The translations under genes and the position numbers were made by a program. The notes beneath the pieces were generated by a model. That model worked only from the letters and a program-made list of their open reading frames with translations. It ran no database searches and was not told the origin of the DNA. Positions 36,014-44,968 of a stretch of DNA of 64,000 nucleotides are shown in pieces. Numbering within the stretch: position 1 is the stretch's first letter; every line of letters begins with the position of its first letter. Origin of the DNA: Rhodoferax sp. (GTDB taxonomy: Bacteria; Pseudomonadota; Gammaproteobacteria; Burkholderiales; Burkholderiaceae_C); assembly GCF_030653815.1 (NCBI RefSeq), contig NZ_JAURYQ010000016.1, positions 1-64,000 on the forward strand, given 5' to 3'.

Positions 36014-37762
36014 TCAGTGTGAATGCCGGGGCACCTCGGCGCCGCGGCAGCCTACCAGAAAATCAAAATCGCAGCCTTCGTCGGCCTGCAATACGCGGTC
36101 AATGTAGAGCTGCTGGTAACCACTCTTGGGCGCCGCCGGCGTCGCTGCCTGCTGCGCCTGGCGCGCCGCAAAACGCCGGGCGACCTCGGCGTCGCTCACT
36201 TCAAGCTCCAGCTTGCCGGCATAGCTGTCCAGCGCGATCCAGTCGCCGTCCTGCACGATGGCCAGCGGCCCGCCAGCCGCCGCTTCAGGTGCCACATGCA
36301 GCACCACCGTACCGTAGGCGGTGCCACTCATGCGGGCGTCCGAGATGCGCACCATGTCGGTGATGCCCTGCGCCAGCAGCTTGGGCGGCAGGCCCATGTT
36401 GCCAACTTCGGCCATGCCTGGGTAACCCTTGGGGCCGCAGTTTTTCATCACCAGCACCGAGCTGGCATCGACCACCAGGTCGGGGTCAATGATGCGCGCC
36501 TTGTAGTGGTCAAAATCCTCAAACACCACGGCCTGGCCGCGGTGCTTCATCAGCGCCGGCGTGGCCGCGGAAGGCTTGAGCACGGCGCCACGCGGTGCCA
36601 GATTGCCGCGCAACACACACAGGCTGCCGTCCTTGACCAGGGGATTGTCGAGCGGGCGAATGACCTCGGCGTTGTGGTTGGGTGCGTCCAGCACGTTGTC
36701 CCAGATCGACTTGCCGTTCACGGTCAATGCATTCTTGTGGGGCAGCAAACCGCCCTCGCCCATGCGGCGCAGCACGGCCGGCAGGCCGCCCGCATAGTAA
36801 AAATCTTCCATCAGGAAACGTCCCGACGGTTGCAGGTCGACCAGCGTGGGTGTGCCCCGGCCAATGGTCGTCCAGTCATCGAGTTCCAGCGGCACACCGA
36901 TGCGCCCGGCAATGGCCTTGAGGTGGATGGCGGCATTGGTGGAGCCCCCAATGGCGGCGTTGACACGGATGGCGTTCTCAAACGCCTCGCGGGTCAGGAC
37001 TTTGGACAGCTTCAGATCTTCCCAGACCATGTCGACAATGCGCATGCCCGACATGTGCGCCAGCACATAGCGGCGCGCATCGACCGCCGGAATGGCGGCG
37101 TTGTGGGGCAGTGAGGTGCCCAGCGCCTCGGCCATGCAGGCCATGGTGGAGGCCGTGCCCATGGTGTTGCAGGTGCCGGCCGAGCGCGACATGCCGGCTT
37201 CGGCCGACATGAACTCGTTGAGCGAAATTTTTCCCGCCTTGACGGCTTCATGCAGCTGCCAGACCACCGTGCCCGAGCCGATGTCGCGGCCCTCGTGTTT
37301 GCCGTTCAACATCGGGCCACCGGTGACCACGATGGTGGGAATGTCGCAACTGGCCGCGCCCATCAGCAGCGCCGGTGTGGTCTTGTCGCAGCCGACCAGC
37401 AGCACCACGGCGTCCATCGGATTGCCGCGAATGGACTCTTCCACGTCCATGCTGGCCAGGTTGCGCGTCAGCATGGCGGTGGGGCGCAGATTGGACTCGC
37501 CGTTGGAAAACACCGGGAATTCGACCGGAAAGCCGCCAGCCTCGGAAATGCCGCGCTTGACATGCTCGGCGATCTTGCGAAAGTGCGCGTTGCAGGGCGT
37601 CAGTTCGGACCAGGTGTTGCAAATGCCGATGATCGGCTTGCCCTGGAATTCATGGTCAGGAATACCCTGGTTCTTCATCCAGCTGCGGTACATGAAACCG
37701 TTTTTGTCGGCAGTGCCAAACCAGGCAGCAGAACGCAGGGGTTTCTTGGGGGTCGGGGACAT
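36014..37762 (-). CDS. Pentonate (L-arabonate/D-xylonate) dehydratase, IlvD/Edd family
   Basis: Fe-S dehydratase, 582 residues, first step after the aldonic acid. Cysteines of the cluster are visible in NTWSELTPCNAHF, VGCDKTTPALLMG and SAGTCNTMGTASTMACMAE. The length and the start RSAAWFGTADKNGFMYRSW are typical of the L-arabonate/D-xylonate dehydratase branch rather than IlvD. It starts the - strand pentonate operon and faces a LysR gene across 132 bases that hold a palindromic operator. Confidence 0.9.
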   Translation of the reverse strand: MSPTPKKPLRSAAWFGTADKNGFMYRSWMKNQGIPDHEFQGKPIIGICNTWSELTPCNAHFRKIAEHVKRGISEAGGFPVEFPVFSNGESNLRPTAMLTRNLASMDVEESIRGNPMDAVVLLVGCDKTTPALLMGAASCDIPTIVVTGGPMLNGKHEGRDIGSGTVVWQLHEAVKAGKISLNEFMSAEAGMSRSAGTCNTMGTASTMACMAEALGTSLPHNAAIPAVDARRYVLAHMSGMRIVDMVWEDLKLSKVLTREAFENAIRVNAAIGGSTNAAIHLKAIAGRIGVPLELDDWTTIGRGTPTLVDLQPSGRFLMEDFYYAGGLPAVLRRMGEGGLLPHKNALTVNGKSIWDNVLDAPNHNAEVIRPLDNPLVKDGSLCVLRGNLAPRGAVLKPSAATPALMKHRGQAVVFEDFDHYKARIIDPDLVVDASSVLVMKNCGPKGYPGMAEVGNMGLPPKLLAQGITDMVRISDARMSGTAYGTVVLHVAPEAAAGGPLAIVQDGDWIALDSYAGKLELEVSDAEVARRFAARQAQQAATPAAPKSGYQQLYIDRVLQADEGCDFDFLVGCRGAEVPRHSH

Positions 37763-37848
37763 GGGGTTTCTTTCAAGTCAGGATTGATGCATCACTGGCG
37801 GCATCGTAGGCGCTTGATGCATACATGACAAGTGAATATTTATGATTA

Positions 37849-37872
37849 ATTGATATACTTTTTTATATCAAT
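37849..37872. promoter_or_regulatory. Palindromic operator in the pentonate operon/LysR gap
   Basis: ATTGATATA and TATATCAAT are perfect 9-base inverted arms around 6 bases. It lies 23 bases before the LysR start and about 87 bases before the dehydratase start, a typical place for a LysR-type site controlling both directions. Confidence 0.75.
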
Positions 37873-37894
37873 GAACCACGCGGGAGACCCGACC

Positions 37895-38833
37895 ATGGAA
37901 GACAGCTCCGCCATACGGCGCCCCCACCACCAGCTCAAGACCCGCCAGATGGCCCTGCTGATGGCCATCGATGAAACGCGCAACCTGCACCAGGCTGCGC
38001 TGGCCACACACATGAGCCAACCGGCCGCCTCCAAAATGCTCAAGGACATGGAGGAACTGTTTGGCGTGGCCTTGTTCGAACGGCTGCCACGCGGCATGCG
38101 GCCCACGGTCTACGGCGACACCCTGGTGCGTCATGTCCGCATGGCCCTGGACAACCTGGCCCAAGGCCAGAGCGCCATGGCCGCGCTGCAAGCCGGTTTG
38201 TCCGGGCAGGTCAATGTCGGCGTGATCCTGACACCGTCGATGACGCTGGTGCCCCAGGCCATCGCCGCCATCAAGGCCGAGGCGCCGCAGTTGAGCATTG
38301 GCGTTGACGTGGGCACCAGCGATGTGCTGGTGGACGGGCTCAAGCGCGGTCGACTCGACTTTCTGATCGCCCGTATTCCGGCCAAGGAAGAAGACCTGAG
38401 CCTGGTCTACGAAGACCTGTCGGAAGAAACCGAGTGTGCGGTGGTGCGCCTGGGCCACCCCCTGCTGGACCGCCCGGCGCTCACACTGCAGGACCTGGCC
38501 AGCCGCGCCTGGATCCTGTCGCCCCGTGGCAGTATCCTGCGCCACCAGTTCGACATGCTGTTTCGCCGCCATGGTCTGGCGCCACCGACCAACGTGGTTG
38601 AAACCACCGCCATGTCGGTGATCAAGGCACTGCTGCAACAGACCGACTTTTTGCACCTGATGCCGCGGGAAGTGGCGCGCTATTACGCGGCCTGCGGCGA
38701 GCTGGCGATTCTGCCGGTGGAGCTGGCCTGCAACATGGAGAGCTACGGCCTCATCCTGCGCGCCGACCAGGTGCTGTCGCCTGGAGCCAGCCTGCTGCTC
38801 GGGGCAATTCGCCGGGTGGCCGCTGGCCTGTAG
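37895..38833 (+). CDS. LysR-family regulator of the pentonate operon
   Basis: Transcription factor of 312 residues with an N-terminal winged helix (residues 13-72: LKTRQMALLMAIDETRNLHQ, AALATHMSQPAASKMLKDME) and a periplasmic-binding-like effector domain. GGGAG 8 bases before the ATG at 37895 decides the start; an ATG at 37871 lies inside the operator palindrome. It is divergent from the pentonate dehydratase gene and probably senses a pentonate or its 2-keto-3-deoxy form. Confidence 0.9.
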   Translation: MEDSSAIRRPHHQLKTRQMALLMAIDETRNLHQAALATHMSQPAASKMLKDMEELFGVALFERLPRGMRPTVYGDTLVRHVRMALDNLAQGQSAMAALQAGLSGQVNVGVILTPSMTLVPQAIAAIKAEAPQLSIGVDVGTSDVLVDGLKRGRLDFLIARIPAKEEDLSLVYEDLSEETECAVVRLGHPLLDRPALTLQDLASRAWILSPRGSILRHQFDMLFRRHGLAPPTNVVETTAMSVIKALLQQTDFLHLMPREVARYYAACGELAILPVELACNMESYGLILRADQVLSPGASLLLGAIRRVAAGL

Positions 38834-38908
38834 GCAGCGTCTTCGGGCAGCAAGCTGGAAGGGTTTCGCCGATCCCGCGACGATCGACATCGGCCTGCGC
38901 CTTGGCAA

Positions 38909-39215
38909 AGCCTGCGCGACGAAAGCATATTGGACTCCGCCTTGGCTCACCCCTTGAAACTGTCGTTCTACCAACAGCCAGATGTGGCTGCTTTGGCCGC
39001 AGCGTACGGTGTGGGCTTGGCCAAAAACCATGCGTTTGTCGATGGCAATAAACGCGCTGTTTTTTTTGGCCGTGGGCTTGTTTCTTGCCGTCAACGGTTA
39101 CGGATTGCAGGCCACCCAACCTGATGCCACGCTGACCATGCTGTCAGTCGCCTCTGGCGCTATCGATGAAGCGACTTTTGCCGAATGGATTCGCCAGCAT
39201 AGTCAGTTGCGCTGA
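38909..39215 (+). pseudogene. doc: Broken Doc/Fic-family toxin gene
   Basis: The frame reads SLRDESILDSALAHPLKLSF and then AAAYGVGLAKNHAFVDGNKR, the Doc active-site motif HxFxDGNKR. A run of eight T at 39060-39067 then shifts the frame. Removing one T restores FLAVGLFLAVNGYGL, DATLTMLSVASGAIDEATFA and EWIRQHSQ, the Doc C-terminus. The first 20-25 residues of the family are missing and no antitoxin (Phd-like) gene is beside it. The 75 bases between the LysR stop and this fragment hold nothing that I recognise. Confidence 0.82.
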
Positions 39216-39227
39216 TCGCTCAGGCGC

Positions 39228-39773
39228 TCAGCCGGTCAGGGCTTCGATGCCGGGCAACAGACCCTGTGCGACATGCAGGTCATCGACCGTATCGATGTCG
39301 GTCACGCACCCGATATCGTCGGTATCCAACACCATCGCGACAGACGCGCGAACCACGGACATGGCGCCCCGGTCGCCTTTCAAGCCCAGCAGGTGGTGAC
39401 GACAACCTGAAGAAAATCCGACGGGATGACCCCGCTGCCCCCGGTAAACCGGCACCACCACGTCCTGCCCTTTGAGCGCAGTCGCAACCGCGCGCAAGGT
39501 GTCACTTTGAATGAGTGGCAAATCCGCCGGCAGAATCAGCCAGCCAGCGGCTTGAGTTGTTTTCTGCACCGCCGCTGCGATCGAGTCGCCCATACCGGGG
39601 TGGCCATCCTCTTCAAGATGCCATGGCAGGCCACTCCCCCGCACCGCATCCAGGGTGTGTTGAAGAACCGTTTTTCCCGCCAACAGGGCCTGCAATTTGT
39701 GGGTGACACCACCCGACGCCGTAAAACGCTCCCCACGCCCTGAAGCCAGAATAATGATGGTGGGCCAACTCAC
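39228..39773 (-). CDS. MobA-like nucleotidyltransferase (MocA-type, molybdenum cofactor)
   Basis: Probable molybdopterin cytidylyltransferase, 181 residues, needed to make the cofactor of the molybdenum hydroxylase in this operon. The start WPTIIILASGRGERFTASGG is the nucleotide-binding loop; LILPADLPLI near residue 80 and the GHPVGFS motif near residue 115 fit MocA. The start overlaps the xdhC stop by 4 bases. Last gene of the 13-gene run. Confidence 0.87.
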   Translation of the reverse strand: MSWPTIIILASGRGERFTASGGVTHKLQALLAGKTVLQHTLDAVRGSGLPWHLEEDGHPGMGDSIAAAVQKTTQAAGWLILPADLPLIQSDTLRAVATALKGQDVVVPVYRGQRGHPVGFSSGCRHHLLGLKGDRGAMSVVRASVAMVLDTDDIGCVTDIDTVDDLHVAQGLLPGIEALTG

Positions 39774-40786
39774 AGCGTCACGCAGTCGTTCTCGGGGGCC
39801 GTCACCGTGAAAGCGGCGACCTTGTTCTTCACCTGCACGATCTCGGCCACGATAGAGACTGCAATCTCGGCTGGCGTTTTGGCTCCTAGCGCCAGACCCA
39901 CAGGGCCATGCAGACGGGCCAGTGCCTCCGCGCTCACATCGAAGTGTTCGGCCAGTCGCCGCTTGCGTGCCTCCTGATTGCGCCGCGAGCCCAGGGCGCC
40001 CACATAAAAGGCATTGGACTGCAGCGCTTCCAGCAAAGCCATGTCGTCGAGTTTGGGGTCATGCGTCAGGGCCACGATGGCCGTGTGGGCATCCGGCACC
40101 AGTTCGCGAACGACGTCATCGGGCATGCCCTCAATTCGCCGCGCCCCAGGCATGCCCGCCATCAGGACAGCGGCATATTCCTCCCGCGGGTCGCATACCA
40201 GCACATCAAAATCGAGCATGACGACAATCTGCGCCACCGCCTGCGACAACTGGCCGGCGCCAATCAGCAGCAGGCGCCACTTCGGGCCAAACACGGTGGT
40301 CAGCGTGCTGCCGTCAAACTGCATGGCATGGCCACGCACCGCAGGGGTGAGTTGTACCGTGCCGGTCGCCAAGGTCAGCGTGCGTGCCACCAGCTCGTGG
40401 GCTGCCGTGCGTGCCAGCAATTGCGCCACCCAGCTGGTGTCCAGCAGAGGTTCCTGCACCAGCCGCAAGCTGCCGCCGCAGGGCAAGCCGAAGCGGGCGG
40501 CTTCTTCCTGACTGACACCGTAGGCCATCATGACGGGCTTCTCCAGCCCTGGAACACGACCATCGGCTTGCCTGATACGCGCCTTGGTGCGGGCAATCAA
40601 ATCGTCTTCGACGCAACCACCGGACACCGAGCCACTGACCACACCATCGTCGCGCACAGCCAACAAGGACCCCGGCGGCCGTGGCGCGCTGCCCCAGGTC
40701 TGCACCACCGTCACCAGTGTGACGGCATGACCGGCATGGCGCCATTCCAGGGCATCCGCCAACACTCTGAGATCAAGACTTTCCAT
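39770..40786 (-). CDS. xdhC: XdhC-family molybdenum hydroxylase maturation factor
   Basis: Inserts the sulfurated molybdenum cofactor into xanthine-dehydrogenase-type enzymes, 338 residues. N-terminal XdhC/CoxI domain ([34 protein letters not shown]) and C-terminal Rossmann domain (LLLIGAGQLSQAVAQI near 172, YVGALGSRRNQEARKRRL near 268). Its presence supports a working molybdenum enzyme at 44969-48703. It overlaps the mobA-like gene. Confidence 0.92.
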   Translation of the reverse strand: MESLDLRVLADALEWRHAGHAVTLVTVVQTWGSAPRPPGSLLAVRDDGVVSGSVSGGCVEDDLIARTKARIRQADGRVPGLEKPVMMAYGVSQEEAARFGLPCGGSLRLVQEPLLDTSWVAQLLARTAAHELVARTLTLATGTVQLTPAVRGHAMQFDGSTLTTVFGPKWRLLLIGAGQLSQAVAQIVVMLDFDVLVCDPREEYAAVLMAGMPGARRIEGMPDDVVRELVPDAHTAIVALTHDPKLDDMALLEALQSNAFYVGALGSRRNQEARKRRLAEHFDVSAEALARLHGPVGLALGAKTPAEIAVSIVAEIVQVKNKVAAFTVTAPENDCVTL

Positions 40787-40831
40787 CCATCCACCTCAAC
40801 ACTTTCAAGTCACGCCGCCGTGGCAATCTGG

Positions 40832-42025
40832 TCACGCGCCCTGCGCCAGCCAGGCTTCTGCCAACCGGACCCAGTAGGTGCCGCCCAGAGGAATCAGCGC
40901 GTCGTTGAAATCGTAGCTGGGGTTGTGCAGCATGCAGGGGCCGCCGCCATGGCCGATATCACGGTGGCTGCCTTCGCCATTGCCGATGAAGCAATAGGCC
41001 CCCGGCTTGGCCTGCAGCATGAAGGCAAAGTCCTCGGCCCCCATGGTCGGTTCCTGCGTCAGCACCTGGGCCTCGCCCACGATGTCGATCATCACCTGGC
41101 GCGCCAGGGCCGCTTCACGAGACGAGTTGATGGTCGACGGGTACTTGCGCACGAATTCAAATTCACAGGTGACCTCAAATGCCGCGCAGGTGTGTTCGGC
41201 TACCTGCTGCATGCGCCGTTCAATCAGATCGAGGACTTCCGGCGTGAAGGTACGCACCGTGCCTTGCAGTTCACAGCGGTCCGGAATCACGTTTTTGGCT
41301 TCGCCGGCATGGATCATGGTGACCGAGATGACACCGGCGTCAATGGGCTTCTTGTTGCGGCTGATGATGGTCTGGAAGGCCTGCACCATCTGGCAGGCAA
41401 CGGGGACCGGATCAAGCCCGTTGTGCGGCAAGGCCGCATGCCCGCCCTTGCCACGGATGGTGATCTTGAACTCGTTGCTGGAGGCCATCACCGGCCCCGG
41501 GCTCGCGGCAAAGCTGCCGACCGGCATGCCCGGCCAGTTGTGCATGCCGAACACCGCCTGCATCGGGAATTTTTCGAACAGGCCGTCGCGCAGCATCTCG
41601 CGCGCGCCGCCGCCACTTTCCTCGGCGGGCTGAAAAATAAGGTAAACCGTGCCATCGAAATTGCGGTGCTGCGCCAGGTACTGGGACGCCGCGAGTAGCA
41701 TGGCGACATGGCCGTCATGGCCGCAGGCGTGCATTTTGCCGTCATGCTGGCTGGCGTGCGCAAAGGTGTTGGACTCCTGCATGGGCAGCGCATCCATGTC
41801 GGCGCGCAAACCGATGGCCCGCTGCGAGCTGCCATTTTTGACGATGCCGACCACACCGGTGCCACCCAGGCCACGGTGCACCGGGATGCCCCACTCGGTC
41901 AGCTTCTGTGCCACCAGATCGGCGGTACGGATTTCCTCGAAACCCAGCTCGGGGTGCCCATGGATGTCGCGCCGGGTCGCGGCCAGGGAGGCCGCCTGGT
42001 CGGCAATGCATTCAATGACTTTCAT
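40832..42025 (-). CDS. M20-family amidohydrolase (hippurate hydrolase type)
   Basis: Zn/Mn-dependent amidohydrolase of 397 residues, cytoplasmic. Motifs: RRDIHGHPELGFEE near residue 18, RADMDALPMQE, the metal site KMHACGHDGHVAMLL near 98, FQPAEESGGGA near 130 and the late GAEDFAFMLQ. It would release an amine or amino acid from an N-acyl or similar amide. It lies directly downstream of the L-serine dehydratase gene (12 bases), which suggests an N-substituted serine or a related amide as intermediate. That last point is inference. Confidence 0.9.
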   Translation of the reverse strand: MKVIECIADQAASLAATRRDIHGHPELGFEEIRTADLVAQKLTEWGIPVHRGLGGTGVVGIVKNGSSQRAIGLRADMDALPMQESNTFAHASQHDGKMHACGHDGHVAMLLAASQYLAQHRNFDGTVYLIFQPAEESGGGAREMLRDGLFEKFPMQAVFGMHNWPGMPVGSFAASPGPVMASSNEFKITIRGKGGHAALPHNGLDPVPVACQMVQAFQTIISRNKKPIDAGVISVTMIHAGEAKNVIPDRCELQGTVRTFTPEVLDLIERRMQQVAEHTCAAFEVTCEFEFVRKYPSTINSSREAALARQVMIDIVGEAQVLTQEPTMGAEDFAFMLQAKPGAYCFIGNGEGSHRDIGHGGGPCMLHNPSYDFNDALIPLGGTYWVRLAEAWLAQGA

Positions 42026-42037
42026 GTTGCTTCCTGT

Positions 42038-43414
42038 TCAGCATTCAACGATATTGACCGCCAGCCCGCCGCGTGCGGTTTCCTTGTATTTGGTTTTCAT
42101 GTCCGCACCGGTCTCGCGCATGGTTTTGATCACCTTGTCCAGGCTCACCACATGCTGACCGTCGCCTTGCAGCGCCATGCGCGCCGCATTGAGCGCCTTG
42201 ACCGCCCCCATGGCATTGCGCTCAATGCACGGCACCTGCACCAGACCGCCGACCGGGTCACAGGTCAGCCCCAGGTTGTGCTCCATGCCAATCTCGGCGG
42301 CGTTTTCGATTTGCCCGGGACTGCCCCCCATCACCGCCGCCAAGCCAGCCGCCGCCATGGAACAGGCCACCCCGACCTCGCCCTGGCAGCCGACCTCGGC
42401 GCCTGAAATCGAGGCATTGAGCTTGTAGAGAATGCCGATGGCCGCGGCGGTCATCAGGAACTCCATGACCCCCTCGTCGCTCGCGTTGGCGATGAATTTA
42501 TCGTAGTAATGCAGCACCGCCGGGATCACCCCTGCCGCGCCATTGGTCGGTGCCGTGACCACGCGCCCACCGGCGGCGTTCTCTTCGTTGACGGCGAAGG
42601 CATAGACATTGACCCAGTCCAGCACCGACAGCGGGTCACTGAGCACGCGTTCCGCGCGGGCCCGCAACTGCGCCGCCAGCACCGGGGCCCGGCGTTGCAC
42701 CCGGAACGGGCCCGGCAGCGTGCCCTCGTGCGTCAGGCCCCGCTGCACACACTCGCGCATGGTGCGCCAGAGCAACAGCAACTGGCCGCGAATTTCAGCG
42801 TCACTGCGCCAGGTGCGCTCGTTCGCCCACATGACCTCGCTGATCGTCAAGCCCTGGCGCTGGCACACGGCCAGCAGTTCGTCACCCGAGGTGAAGGGAT
42901 GGGGCACTTGCTGGTAGGCCGTCAGCACCTGCTCATTGCGGGCGCCCACGGTGACCACAAAACCACCGCCCACGGACAGGTACCTGCTTTGCCGCAGCAG
43001 GCCACCTGCCGCGTCGAAGGCGCTGAATTGCATGCCGTTGGGATGCCCGGCCAGCGCTTCGCGCCGGTACATCAGCAGATGCTCCTTCTCGCAAAACGCG
43101 ATCGGCTGGCGTGACAGCAGGACCAGCGCCTGCTGCGCGCGCGCGGCCTTGATGAGACCGGGGATCGCATCGACGTCGACTGTGTCCGGCGTCTGTCCCA
43201 TCAGGCCCAGCATGATGCCGATGTCGGAGCCGTGGCCCTTGCCGGTCGCCCCCAGCGAACCATACAGCTCGGCCTTGACGCTGGCGGTGTGTTCGAGCAG
43301 ACCCTCTTTCTCCAGGGACAGCGCGAACATGGCGGCCGCCCGCATCGGGCCGACCGTGTGCGAGCTGCTGGGGCCGATGCCCACCTTGAACAAATCAAAG
43401 ACTGATATAGCCAT
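42038..43414 (-). CDS. sdaA: L-serine ammonia-lyase, single-chain, Fe-S type
   Basis: Converts L-serine to pyruvate and ammonia with a 4Fe-4S cluster. 458 residues, the usual length of single-chain SdaA. N-terminal [20 protein letters not shown] and the C-terminal domain with [20 protein letters not shown] and [20 protein letters not shown] are clear, including the cluster cysteines. Its place in a molybdenum hydroxylase operon is unusual and implies that the pathway yields serine or an analogue. Confidence 0.95.
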   Translation of the reverse strand: MAISVFDLFKVGIGPSSSHTVGPMRAAAMFALSLEKEGLLEHTASVKAELYGSLGATGKGHGSDIGIMLGLMGQTPDTVDVDAIPGLIKAARAQQALVLLSRQPIAFCEKEHLLMYRREALAGHPNGMQFSAFDAAGGLLRQSRYLSVGGGFVVTVGARNEQVLTAYQQVPHPFTSGDELLAVCQRQGLTISEVMWANERTWRSDAEIRGQLLLLWRTMRECVQRGLTHEGTLPGPFRVQRRAPVLAAQLRARAERVLSDPLSVLDWVNVYAFAVNEENAAGGRVVTAPTNGAAGVIPAVLHYYDKFIANASDEGVMEFLMTAAAIGILYKLNASISGAEVGCQGEVGVACSMAAAGLAAVMGGSPGQIENAAEIGMEHNLGLTCDPVGGLVQVPCIERNAMGAVKALNAARMALQGDGQHVVSLDKVIKTMRETGADMKTKYKETARGGLAVNIVEC

Positions 43415-43444
43415 GCGATCCCAACAGGAGGTGTATCCCGACGC

Positions 43445-44083
43445 TCAGGTCAAGCGCGCGAAGCAGTAACCCAGTGCGATGCCGAGACCACAGGCAAACA
43501 CCACCAGCCAGGCCGGCACCGGCGCGCCCAGCGAACTGAATAATCTGGCAGGAGCAGCTGCGACCGGCATGATCGCGCCGGGCACCGGTGTCGCTGGCGC
43601 GGCTGCTGGCGTTGACACCACGGCTTCTTTCACGCCCGTGCCGCCCAGCTGGCGGGCAAAGGCGGCGAAGAAATCGTCTGCATTTTTCTTCGCCACGGTC
43701 TGCACCAGACGGCTGCCGACACTGGCCAGCTTGCCACCGATCTCGGCGCTGGCCACGTACTTGAGCACGGTCTCGTTCTGCGCTTCGCTCAGCGCCACCT
43801 TCGCCGCCATTTTGGCAAAACCGGCCGCGCCACCCTGCCCCTGCCCCGTCAGCGTGTAGCCGTTGGGCGCATCGAGGTCGCTGAGCACCACATTGCCCCG
43901 GAATGTCGCCGAAATCGGCCCCACGGTGGCCACCACGGTCGCAAACAACTCGGTATCGGACAGTTTTTCAAGTTGCTTGCAGCCGACGATGCACGCCTGC
44001 AGCACCGCGGGATCGTTGAGCGCGTCCCAGACCTGTTGCTGCCGGGCAGGGATGCGGTATTCCCCGGAGAATTCCATCGCCAT
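43445..44083 (-). CDS. coxG: CoxG-like SRPBCC protein with C-terminal membrane anchor
   Basis: Carbon monoxide dehydrogenase subunit G-type protein, 212 residues. SRPBCC fold (about residues 1-150: MEFSGEYRIPARQQQVWDAL, GNVVLSDLDAPNGYTLTGQG), a Pro/Ala-rich linker and a hydrophobic helix near the end (WLVVFACGLGIALGYCFA). In CO dehydrogenase systems CoxG helps attach the enzyme to the membrane. It lies 3 bases after the dehydrogenase gene. Confidence 0.87.
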   Translation of the reverse strand: MAMEFSGEYRIPARQQQVWDALNDPAVLQACIVGCKQLEKLSDTELFATVVATVGPISATFRGNVVLSDLDAPNGYTLTGQGQGGAAGFAKMAAKVALSEAQNETVLKYVASAEIGGKLASVGSRLVQTVAKKNADDFFAAFARQLGGTGVKEAVVSTPAAAPATPVPGAIMPVAAAPARLFSSLGAPVPAWLVVFACGLGIALGYCFARLT

Positions 44084-44086
44084 GTG

Positions 44087-44965
44087 CTATGCCTCGTAGT
44101 GTTTGAACAGCGCCTGGGTGCCGAGCCGGCCGTGGCCTTGCTGCGCCAGTTCCTCATACAGCCTGCGTGCCAGTGCCAGCGCCGGCAGGTCCAGCTGCAT
44201 GCGCCCGGCTTCCGCCAGGGCAATGCCCAGGTCCTTGATGAAGTGTTCAATATAAAAACCCGGCGCGAAGTCGCCGTTGATGATTTTCTGCCCCATCACG
44301 GTCAGCTGGAACCCCGACGCGGCGCCGCCGCCAATGGACTTGAGTACGGTCGGCAGGTCCAGCCCGGCAGCCTTGCCGTAGGCCAAGCCTTCGCACACGC
44401 CCATGATGGTGGCCGCAATCACGATCTGGTTGCACATCTTGGTATGTTGTCCGGCACCGGGGCCGCCCTGCAGCACGATGTTGGGGCCCAGCAATTGCAG
44501 GATCGGCAGGGCGGCCTCGAACGCCGCCTCCGCACCGCCCACCATGATGGCGAGTTTGGCATCGCGCGCGCCGATGTCGCCACCGGAAACCGGCGCGTCC
44601 AACGCGCTGCACCCCCGCTCGGCAGCCGCTTTGGCAATGCGTTGCGCCAGCTCCGGGCTGGAGGTCGTCATGTCGATCAGCAAGGCCCCGCGGGCCCGCG
44701 CCACAATGCCGTTGTCGCCGAGATAGACCTGCTCCACATCATGCGGATAGCCCACGATGGTGATGACCACGTCGGCGTTGGCGGCCAGCTCGCCCGGGCT
44801 GTCGCACCAGACAGCGCCACGCGCCAGCAAGGCTTCGGCCTTGTCACGCGAGCGGTTGTAGACCCGCAGCGGATAACCCGCAGTCAGGATGTGCCCGGCC
44901 ATGCTCTGGCCCATATTGCCCAATCCGATGAAGCCCACGCGGGGTTTGTTTTTGCTATCAGTCAT
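44087..44965 (-). CDS. Beta-hydroxyacid dehydrogenase (tartronate semialdehyde reductase-like)
   Basis: NAD(P)-dependent oxidoreductase of the 3-hydroxyisobutyrate dehydrogenase family, 292 residues. Rossmann motif VGFIGLGNMGQSMA near residue 10, standard substrate loop DAPVSGGDIGARDA near 122 and the catalytic Lys in GAGQHTKMCNQI near 172. It ends 3 bases before coxG and starts 3 bases after the Mo-subunit stop. It could handle a 3-hydroxyacid or semialdehyde of the pathway. Confidence 0.9.
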   Translation of the reverse strand: MTDSKNKPRVGFIGLGNMGQSMAGHILTAGYPLRVYNRSRDKAEALLARGAVWCDSPGELAANADVVITIVGYPHDVEQVYLGDNGIVARARGALLIDMTTSSPELAQRIAKAAAERGCSALDAPVSGGDIGARDAKLAIMVGGAEAAFEAALPILQLLGPNIVLQGGPGAGQHTKMCNQIVIAATIMGVCEGLAYGKAAGLDLPTVLKSIGGGAASGFQLTVMGQKIINGDFAPGFYIEHFIKDLGIALAEAGRMQLDLPALALARRLYEELAQQGHGRLGTQALFKHYEA

Positions 44966-44968
44966 GTG

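Noticed and set aside
39908..41698. Open frame of 596 codons on the + strand
   Set aside because: Antisense to xdhC and the M20 gene; His/Gln/Arg-rich shadow composition.
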